Of a stretch of DNA of 11,892 nucleotides, positions 6,399 through 11,892 are shown one piece after another. Source of the stretch: Defluviitaleaceae bacterium (lineage in GTDB: Bacteria; Bacillota; Clostridia; Lachnospirales; UBA5962); contig WQZK01000036.1 of NCBI GenBank assembly GCA_009780765.1, positions 1-11,892 on the forward strand, given 5' to 3'. Position numbers and translations under genes: made by a program. The first letter of the stretch is position 1, and each line of letters opens with the position of its first letter. A model generated the notes under the pieces. It saw only the letters and a list, made by a program, of their open reading frames with translations. It was not told the DNA's origin and searched no databases.

Positions 6399-7029
6399 AC
6401 TTTTGTATCTCTCCTAATTCTAGCAACTCAATATTTGAGTATGCCAACTTATTATTTACTAAGGTCTGTGCTATTTTGCTGTTTAAGCTTGGAACTACCC
6501 ATATTTGTTTTTCATAGTTTGAAAAATTATCTCTCATGATGTTTATAAATCTGTGTTTTGCTTTTAAAGACAACTCAACTTCCACGCAAATTAATTTCCC
6601 ATCTTTTGTGAATACAAAATCTGGTCTATGTTTTCTAATGCCGAAACCGTCAAGCCTATGTAATTCAATTTCTGTCTGCATGTTGCTAAACTCTATACCA
6701 TGCCTTTTGTTAAAATATATTGCTGTATCTACTACCGCTATATCATGCGTTATCTGTTCCACTCTAATTTTTCGATTCCTGAATGACACCCCCATTTTAC
6801 CCAGTGTCTTAATCGTATTGCTATATATTCCAGCTACTCCGTATAATATTCTTTCTCGTTTGATATATCCAGCTTCAATAAGTTTTCTAAGTCTTCTATC
6901 ACATGCTCTTTGTCCACTAAATCCCGCCAGTTCTCTTATGTGCCTACCTTGGCAAACTCTCCATCTATCTATTTCTTCCATTATCTTCATATCTCGCTCT
7001 ACTAACCTAAACCCCGAAGCCCCTCTCAA
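6391..7029 (-). CDS. Replication-relaxation family protein
   Basis: 212 aa, resembling the Replic_Relax family (PF13814), linked to plasmid replication and DNA relaxation. Residues about 8-80 form a winged-helix-like DNA-binding region (RGASGFRLVERD, GFSGQRACDRRLRKLIEAGY). Residues 135-156 (RPDFVF...VEVELSLK) have the order P-D, E-x-E, K seen in PD-(D/E)xK nuclease folds, so nuclease activity is possible but unproven. The start is taken as TTG at 7029 with GAGG about 10 nt upstream; a TAA lies two codons before it. Its stop overlaps the ATPase ATG by 8 bp, suggesting translational coupling. It is the first gene of the transfer operon and lies just downstream of the nested palindrome at 7095-7265, which it might recognise. 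Confidence 0.75.
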   Translation of the reverse strand: MRGASGFRLVERDMKIMEEIDRWRVCQGRHIRELAGFSGQRACDRRLRKLIEAGYIKRERILYGVAGIYSNTIKTLGKMGVSFRNRKIRVEQITHDIAVVDTAIYFNKRHGIEFSNMQTEIELHRLDGFGIRKHRPDFVFTKDGKLICVEVELSLKAKHRFINIMRDNFSNYEKQIWVVPSLNSKIAQTLVNNKLAYSNIELLELGEIQKYE

Positions 7030-7094
7030 ATCTTATCAACCTCACTTATACTAAACTACAACGAACTATCTGAACTCTCCATCGCCACCGCCTA

Positions 7095-7265
7095 GCACTT
7101 GTCTACAATACTATACATATGCTCCCACATTTATTTATATAACTACATGAAATGTTGTTACACGAAGTAAGAGAGGGGTCTCGGATTGAAAAGCCGAGAC
7201 CCCTCTCTTACGAGAAGCCCGCAGGGTATAAATAAATGTGGGAGTGCCAACGGGTGGACAAGTGC
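7095..7265. repeat. Triply nested palindrome upstream of transfer operon
   Basis: Three nested inverted repeats share a centre near 7180-7189: GCACTTGTC (7095-7103) with 7257-7265, 9 bp; an 18-bp perfect arm pair at 7122-7139 and 7227-7244; and an 18-bp perfect inner hairpin at 7167-7184 and 7194-7211 with a 9-nt loop. The inner stem is GC-rich (GAGAGGGGTCTCGG) in AT-rich DNA. No T-run follows the inner stem on either strand, so it is not a simple terminator. It could be an origin of transfer, a replication origin or an operator. The plus-strand reading frame across 7186-7398 shows no sign of being a gene. The rest of 7030-7439 shows nothing else I recognise. Confidence 0.75.
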
Positions 7266-7390
7266 GGGATTTTATTTTTTGTCTTTCTCTATGTCTAAAA
7301 AAGTGTTCTTCTTAATTACGACTATTTTGGGTACTTGCAAATACTACAGTTTTTATATTAATTTTAATTGGATAATATGCAAAATACATA

Positions 7391-7421
7391 GAAAATAGGC
7401 AACCTATTTTTAGATTGCCTA
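7391..7421 (-). terminator. Likely terminator of the surface-protein gene
   Basis: TAGGCAA (7396-7402) / TTGCCTA (7415-7421), followed on the minus strand by TTTTC. It lies 18 bp past the stop of the RCC1-lipase-SLH gene. The stem is short, so strength is uncertain. Confidence 0.5.
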
Positions 7422-7439
7422 CCTCAATTTATATAATAA

Positions 7440-10400
7440 CTATTGAATTAAATTTAAAAATCTTGAAAATATAGTCGCAACTTCTGCTCTTGTTGCTGTA
7501 CCCGGCGGGTCAAAATTTCCATCCGTTCTGCCTGATATTATACCCGCTTTTTGCATTGTATTAACTGCTTCTATAGCCCAGTTAGATATTAACGCATTGT
7601 CTATAAATTCAGTAACAGTATCTTCTGAAAATTCAATACCTACAACTTTAGAATAACGGTATAACATAACTGCCATTTCTTCACGAGTTATATTATTATT
7701 TGGTGCAAACTCTCTGTTTCCTATGCCTTGAACTATTCCCATATGGTATGCCCATTCAACCGCCCCGAAATACCAAACATCTCTTGACACATCACTAAAA
7801 CTAGAACTTGAAAACTCTGTAATGCTTACACCATGTAAATTTGCCAACACTTGCACAAACATTGCTCTCGTCATACTTTGGTTAGGGCTAAATAAATTGT
7901 TGGCTGTACCTTGCATTAATGAATTTTCCCAGACTGTTCTTACAGAAGAATAGTACCAGTCCGATTGTGTAACATCAATAAACGGAAATTCCCTATTTGT
8001 TAATGTTATTTCTGTAGTATTATTTTGTTGTGTTGTCGTGCTTGGTGGTGTCTGCACTGTCGGCTGTATTGTATCTTGATTATTAAGCCACTCGCTGTTG
8101 TAATTATTATCTGCTTCATTATTGTTGTTATTACCACCATTATTATCTTGTTCTTGAGAGATTACATTAAGGGTAACATTTGCTGTATGATTTCCGTCTA
8201 TTGTTCTTGCTGTAATAGTAGCAGTTCCCGCAGAAATTGCTGTAATTTCTCCAGTAGCTGAAACAGTCGCAACACTTGTATTACTTGATAACCACGTTAT
8301 ATTTCGATTTGTTGCATTAATTGGAGTAATATTTGCTGTTAGTTGCAATCTTTGCCCGAGTGTTAAATTGTGAGTAGTCGCTCCTACAATTGACACCCCT
8401 GTTACAGAAACTATTTCTGTGTTGTCAAAAATTGTTTCTGTGCCATCTTCTGCAATTTCTCCAATAATTTCTCCATCTTCAACTATTAGAAGTCTTACAT
8501 CGGGAGTGTTTACAATTTCACTTACCATTTGTCTGCCAGTATATAATCTTACATTCTCAAAAGTTTTTATTGAATGTGGAGTATCTGACAACGCATCTAT
8601 ACTCTCTACTACATATGTTAAAATTCCACTATCTGTAGCTTCAATATTTATTGTGTATGTCATACCATATGGCAGGAAAATATGTTTAGCATCATCTACA
8701 ACAAATGTGAATACATCGCTATTTTGCATCTCTGTTGCAATACCATCAATAATTTCCCCTACTAAAAGACCTTGACTATTATAAACAGTAATATCAACAG
8801 GGCATTTTAATGTAATTAACCTTGGTAAAAAACCTCTATTTATATCTGTATTTGAAATAGTACGGAACTGCTCAAAAGTTAAGCCTTGATTTGCCTGCAT
8901 CCAGTTCAGATATTGTTGCATGTCATGATGATACCCGAAATTAGGTTCTATCGTTGCTCTTGTTATAGCAACAGGTAAATCTATGCCGTGCCTTTGCCAT
9001 ATATTAGGTGGAATATTAATAGTAGAGCGAGGAACAAGTGTAACAATGTCATTTCTATTTATTATGTTAAAAATATTATCATTATCTGTTGTAACTTCTC
9101 TTGTAACATTTGGGCTAGCAAATGTATATGCGTGTAAGTTTTCTTGCATTACAAAGCCTTGACTTCTATTGAGTTGTGAAGCTAATAAATTTGCCACAGC
9201 TCCACCTCTACTATAACCAGTAATAAGTACGATATTTTCTTCTTTGTTATTTGATAGTAAGTCATGGGCAACTAGATAAGTATTTAAATTAATATCCAGT
9301 TCACTTACTGCATGACCAAATCCATAATGTATTTCGTTACTATCAGGCCATGCAAGTAAATTGCTCGCCCATTCACGCCAACCAGTTGTACCGCGAATAG
9401 CTACTAGAATTAAATTTTTAGAACTACCATTTATAACAATATCTCTATGTGCTATTGTGTAAGCTACTGTATTAAAATTTGATGAATTTATATAATTATA
9501 AAACGCCATCTGTCCTGAAGGAAACCCAAGTCTTGCAAGTCTACTTCCCATGCTAAATTCATTGTTAACAGCATTACTTAATTCGGCTGCTAGTGTAGCA
9601 AGATTATGATTATAAATAAAAGAACTTTGCCTAAAATATGCAGATAGTGCATCATCTTCAAGTGGTTGTATGTCTACTGTAGCTGTCCTGCTTGCTCCAT
9701 TTGGTATTGTTGCAGTTACACTGAATTGACCAACCTTATGTAACGTAACTGGTATATGAATACTAAAATTGTTCCCCCAACCCCAGCCTAACCAGTCTGC
9801 TTCACCAAAAGTAATAGCAGTTTCATCACAAACGCTCCAAATAATAGAAGATAAAATATTCTCAACAATTTCACTATAATAATCAAAATCGCCAAAATCA
9901 AAGTCTATAAGCGGATAAGGTCTGATAGTTCCCCTCATAGTAATTTCTGTGTCAATAGTACCTACTGCACGATTTAAAGTAATAGCGGTTTCATTCAGAA
10001 CGGGATTGGTTGACTCAGAGCCTAAATTCAAATACCCTATACCGTTTTCGCCTAAAACTTGTACAGGTGCATCGCTAACACCTATAGTCCCATCACCTAA
10101 TTGCCCACTAAAATTCCATCCCCATGTGTGCACTGTATTATCGCTTCTTAGTGCTATAATATGAAAGAGCCCTGATGATATTTTTATCACGTTATCAAGA
10201 TTTTGCACTTGCACAGGAACAATACTATTTCCTGGAGAGTTTCCCCAAACCCATGCACTTCCATTGTTTCTTAACGCTACTGTATGACTATTCCCAGCAT
10301 TTATTGTTACAACATCATTCAAGCCTTGTACTTGCACAGGTGTATGGCGGGAAATTCTTGTATTATCTCCTAATTGCCCACTATTATTATTCCCCCACGC

Positions 10401-11186
10401 CCATACAGTTCCATCGTTTCTCAACGCCAAAGTATGTCCACTACCTGCCGCTATTGCAGTTATATTGTTTAAATTCTGTACTTGCACAGGTGTAGTTCGA
10501 GAGATTGAAGTACCATCTCCCAATTGTCCGCTAAAATTACGCCCCCAAGCCCAAACTGTTCCATCATTCCTTAATACAATAGTACAATTAAATCCAGCCG
10601 TTATTTCTGTAACATCATTAAGATTATGTACCTGTAAAGGGGTACTGCTATGAGTTCTCGTTCCATCGCTTAGTTGCCCAGCATCATTATTTCCCCAAGT
10701 CCATACAGTTCCATCGTTTCTTAATGATACAGCATGACTATTTCCTGCCTCAACGGACATTATATTATTCAAATTCCGTACTTGTACAGGAATATAACGA
10801 TTAATAGTAGTGCCATCTCCTAATTGTCCAAACTCATTATTTCCCCAAGACCACACTGTTCCGTCGTTCCTAAGTGCCATAGTATAATAGTTTCCAGATG
10901 TTATAGCTACTACATTATTAAGGTTTTGTACCTGTACAGGAGTATGCCTATTAGTAGTAGTACCATCTCCTAATTGTCCAAACTCATTATTTCCCCAAGA
11001 CCACACTGTTCCGTCACTTTTTAATGCTATAGTATGATTAGATCCTGCTGAAATCATCGGAATTGTAGTAAATTCTGATATTTCTGTAGTGCCAATTTCT
11101 GCAACAACAGTATTAATAGGATAGATCGCTACTATAATGCAATAAATTAAAATCAAACTAATTTTCCGAGTTATATTTTTACTCAT
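7440..11186 (-). CDS. Secreted RCC1-lipase-Big2-SLH surface protein
   Basis: 1248 aa. The ATG at 11186 has AAGGAGG 10 nt upstream; a longer reading to 11252 lacks such a signal. Residues 1-29 form a signal peptide (basic MSKNITRK, hydrophobic core, cleavage near VVA). About 45-388 form seven RCC1 repeats of ~50 aa (RNDGTVWxWGNN..GQLGDGT), a probable beta-propeller. About 518-740 resemble a class 3 lipase: RGTTGW oxyanion region, GYSRGG nucleophile Ser659, Asp713 (NRNDIV), and a His at 733 or 753-754. About 927-1009 is a Big2 Ig-like domain (SSNTSVATVSATGEI). An Asn/Thr-rich linker follows, then three SLH repeats (1067-1118, 1129-1180, 1192-1246) that bind cell-wall polymers. It probably displays a lipid- or ester-hydrolysing enzyme on the surface. 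It is 23 bp downstream of the membrane-protein gene and likely cargo on the element. Confidence 0.9.
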   Translation of the reverse strand: MSKNITRKISLILIYCIIVAIYPINTVVAEIGTTEISEFTTIPMISAGSNHTIALKSDGTVWSWGNNEFGQLGDGTTTNRHTPVQVQNLNNVVAITSGNYYTMALRNDGTVWSWGNNEFGQLGDGTTINRYIPVQVRNLNNIMSVEAGNSHAVSLRNDGTVWTWGNNDAGQLSDGTRTHSSTPLQVHNLNDVTEITAGFNCTIVLRNDGTVWAWGRNFSGQLGDGTSISRTTPVQVQNLNNITAIAAGSGHTLALRNDGTVWAWGNNNSGQLGDNTRISRHTPVQVQGLNDVVTINAGNSHTVALRNNGSAWVWGNSPGNSIVPVQVQNLDNVIKISSGLFHIIALRSDNTVHTWGWNFSGQLGDGTIGVSDAPVQVLGENGIGYLNLGSESTNPVLNETAITLNRAVGTIDTEITMRGTIRPYPLIDFDFGDFDYYSEIVENILSSIIWSVCDETAITFGEADWLGWGWGNNFSIHIPVTLHKVGQFSVTATIPNGASRTATVDIQPLEDDALSAYFRQSSFIYNHNLATLAAELSNAVNNEFSMGSRLARLGFPSGQMAFYNYINSSNFNTVAYTIAHRDIVINGSSKNLILVAIRGTTGWREWASNLLAWPDSNEIHYGFGHAVSELDINLNTYLVAHDLLSNNKEENIVLITGYSRGGAVANLLASQLNRSQGFVMQENLHAYTFASPNVTREVTTDNDNIFNIINRNDIVTLVPRSTINIPPNIWQRHGIDLPVAITRATIEPNFGYHHDMQQYLNWMQANQGLTFEQFRTISNTDINRGFLPRLITLKCPVDITVYNSQGLLVGEIIDGIATEMQNSDVFTFVVDDAKHIFLPYGMTYTINIEATDSGILTYVVESIDALSDTPHSIKTFENVRLYTGRQMVSEIVNTPDVRLLIVEDGEIIGEIAEDGTETIFDNTEIVSVTGVSIVGATTHNLTLGQRLQLTANITPINATNRNITWLSSNTSVATVSATGEITAISAGTATITARTIDGNHTANVTLNVISQEQDNNGGNNNNNEADNNYNSEWLNNQDTIQPTVQTPPSTTTQQNNTTEITLTNREFPFIDVTQSDWYYSSVRTVWENSLMQGTANNLFSPNQSMTRAMFVQVLANLHGVSITEFSSSSFSDVSRDVWYFGAVEWAYHMGIVQGIGNREFAPNNNITREEMAVMLYRYSKVVGIEFSEDTVTEFIDNALISNWAIEAVNTMQKAGIISGRTDGNFDPPGTATRAEVATIFSRFLNLIQ
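10813..11015. repeat. Exact 53-bp direct repeat within RCC1 coding DNA
   Basis: 10813-10865 and 10963-11015 are identical, 150 bp apart, exactly one 50-residue RCC1 repeat. Flanking bases (TAGTAGT) also match. DNA identity beyond what the protein needs suggests a recent unit duplication or gene conversion, and possible copy-number variation by recombination or slippage. Confidence 0.85.
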
Positions 11187-11209
11187 GACTTTTAATTCCT
11201 CCTTGATTG

Positions 11210-11687
11210 TTAAAAATAATTCTGTATACTTACCTTTATGAGAAATGCCCAAAATACCATTACTGTGTACATACCTGCAACTAAATAAACTCCTATTGTA
11301 ATATCTCCAGATGGGTAACTATATAAAAGGCTTGATAATCCCATCAAGATTAAAAATGGAGAAGATATTAACAAAATTGCAATAGACTTATGAATTAATC
11401 CTACGCCTACTCTTGCAGATAAAAGATATAGCCAAAGATTGGATGCAGGCATTGAAAAAAATATACCCATTACAAAAAGTCCACCAAAAATTTCAACACT
11501 ACTATTATTTACTGTAGGATTTGCCATTGATACAAAAACCCAAATTAAACCACAAACAGAAATTGTTAATTGTGTAATTGTTAATCCAATAAATGCCCAC
11601 AATATTATGCCAACTGCTTCACTTTTGTGAATTTTACGAATATATTCACCTAATCCGTTTAGAATAGTTGCTTTCTTCTATTATCAT
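11210..11687 (-). CDS. Four-helix membrane protein, +1 shift near start
   Basis: 158 aa if one +1 shift is allowed. The ATG at 11687 has a strong GGAGGAG. Ten codons (MIIEESNYSK) lead to CGG ATT AGG TGA. Skipping the C gives GLGEYIRKIHKSEAVGIIL and then an open frame to the stop at 11210. A short hydrophilic N-terminal arm is followed by four likely membrane segments (LWAFIGLTITQLTISVCGLI; GGLFVMGIFFSMPAS; SIAILLISSPFLILMGLSSL; GVYLVAGMYTVMVFWAFLI). The family is not recognised. Without the shift, the only start is a TTG inside the first membrane segment with no ribosome binding site. The surface-protein gene begins 23 bp downstream, so the two are probably co-transcribed, and it may help assembly or export of that protein (inference). 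Confidence 0.7.
11646..11657 (-). other. +1 frame-break site 4 (CGG) in membrane protein
   Basis: The start frame reads TCT AAA CGG ATT AGG TGA. Skipping the C (11657) gives AAA then GGA TTA GGT GAA TAT, which stays open for 148 codons. The site closely resembles site 3: CGG, one or two codons, then TGA. Confidence 0.65.
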
Positions 11688-11764
11688 TAACTCCTCCAAT
11701 CATCCTGTTTTTAATTTTAAAAATAGCAGTAATTATTCTCTAAAACCATTTCGTGTGATATAAT

Positions 11765-11798
11765 TATTTAAAAGTCGTAAAGTTCCAAACTTTACGAC
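11765..11798 (-). terminator. Perfect hairpin, minus-strand terminator or operator
   Basis: GTCGTAAAGTT (11774-11784) / AACTTTACGAC (11788-11798), 3-nt loop, followed on the minus strand by TTTTAAATAATTA. It may end a gene to the right, but its symmetry and position 87 bp upstream of the membrane-protein start also fit an operator. The stretch 11688-11773 shows no convincing promoter. Confidence 0.5.
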
Positions 11799-11848
11799 AA
11801 AAAGCCCCACAACCCTTAATTTAAAAGGAGTGTGGGGCTTCGGTTTTT
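11799..11848. terminator. Strong bidirectional terminator at right edge
   Basis: AAGCCCCACA (11802-11811) / TGTGGGGCTT (11831-11840). CGGTTTTT follows on the plus strand, and the minus-strand stem ends in GGGGCTTTTTG. It probably closes a minus-strand gene beyond the window. The last ~45 bases hold nothing I recognise. Confidence 0.75.
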
Positions 11849-11892
11849 CCAAAAAAGCGTGTGCTTTAATAAAAACCAACTGCCATTTTTTC

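Noticed and set aside
7186..7398. 70-codon plus-strand reading frame
   Set aside because: It starts inside the palindrome loop, has no ribosome binding site and no recognisable protein features.
10175..11080. Regular ~150-bp periodicity as a CRISPR-like or satellite array
   Set aside because: The period equals the 50-residue RCC1 repeat and is explained by the coding sequence on the minus strand.
11187..11252. Extended N terminus of the surface protein from 11252
   Set aside because: It would put 22 hydrophilic residues before a good signal peptide and overlap the upstream gene. AAGGAGG marks the ATG at 11186.

Overview
The window looks like the left part of an integrative mobile element in a low-GC, Gram-positive anaerobe, most likely a clostridial Firmicute. 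The support is AT-rich DNA, strong AGGAGG-type ribosome binding sites, consensus sigma-A promoters, and a secreted protein anchored by three SLH domains. Bases 1-123 appear to be host chromosome. They hold a terminator and the 3' half of a tRNA-Phe(GAA) gene on the minus strand, cut in the anticodon loop, which is the usual footprint of a tyrosine-recombinase element in a tRNA. An intact tRNA-Phe, which should mark the far end, is not in the window, so the element probably continues to the right.

Layout. 124-881 is a regulatory and recombination region. It has two divergent promoters and about nine copies of a CATGGATA-type motif that may be integrase arm sites. 882-1825 encodes the integrase, spread over three reading frames. 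1821-3952 is a cassette bounded by two near-identical copies of a ~112-bp hairpin repeat. It carries a J-domain protein, a perfect 26-bp inverted repeat (possible oriT), a 62-aa protein and a PemK/MazF-like toxin. 4025-7029 is a minus-strand operon: replication-relaxation-like protein, VirD4/TraG-like coupling ATPase, and an HtpX-like M48 protease. A triply nested palindrome (7095-7265) lies upstream of it. 7440-11687 holds a secreted RCC1-lipase-Big2-SLH protein of 1248 aa and, just upstream of it, a four-helix membrane protein. Terminators close the right edge.

How it fits together. The integrase and tRNA half-site explain integration. The Replic_Relax protein and coupling ATPase suggest mobilisation, but no relaxase or mating-pair genes are seen here. 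The toxin may aid maintenance, and the surface protein is probably cargo.

The most striking observation is a shared frame-break signature. Four +1 frame breaks in three otherwise intact genes (two in the integrase, one near the start of the coupling ATPase, one near the start of the membrane protein) each fall at an in-frame CGG codon. In each, skipping the C restores the frame through a glycine codon (GGN). By hand count only three other in-frame CGG codons occur in the window's genes. This suggests programmed +1 frameshifting or four-base decoding at CGG, although mutation or a sequencing artefact is not excluded.
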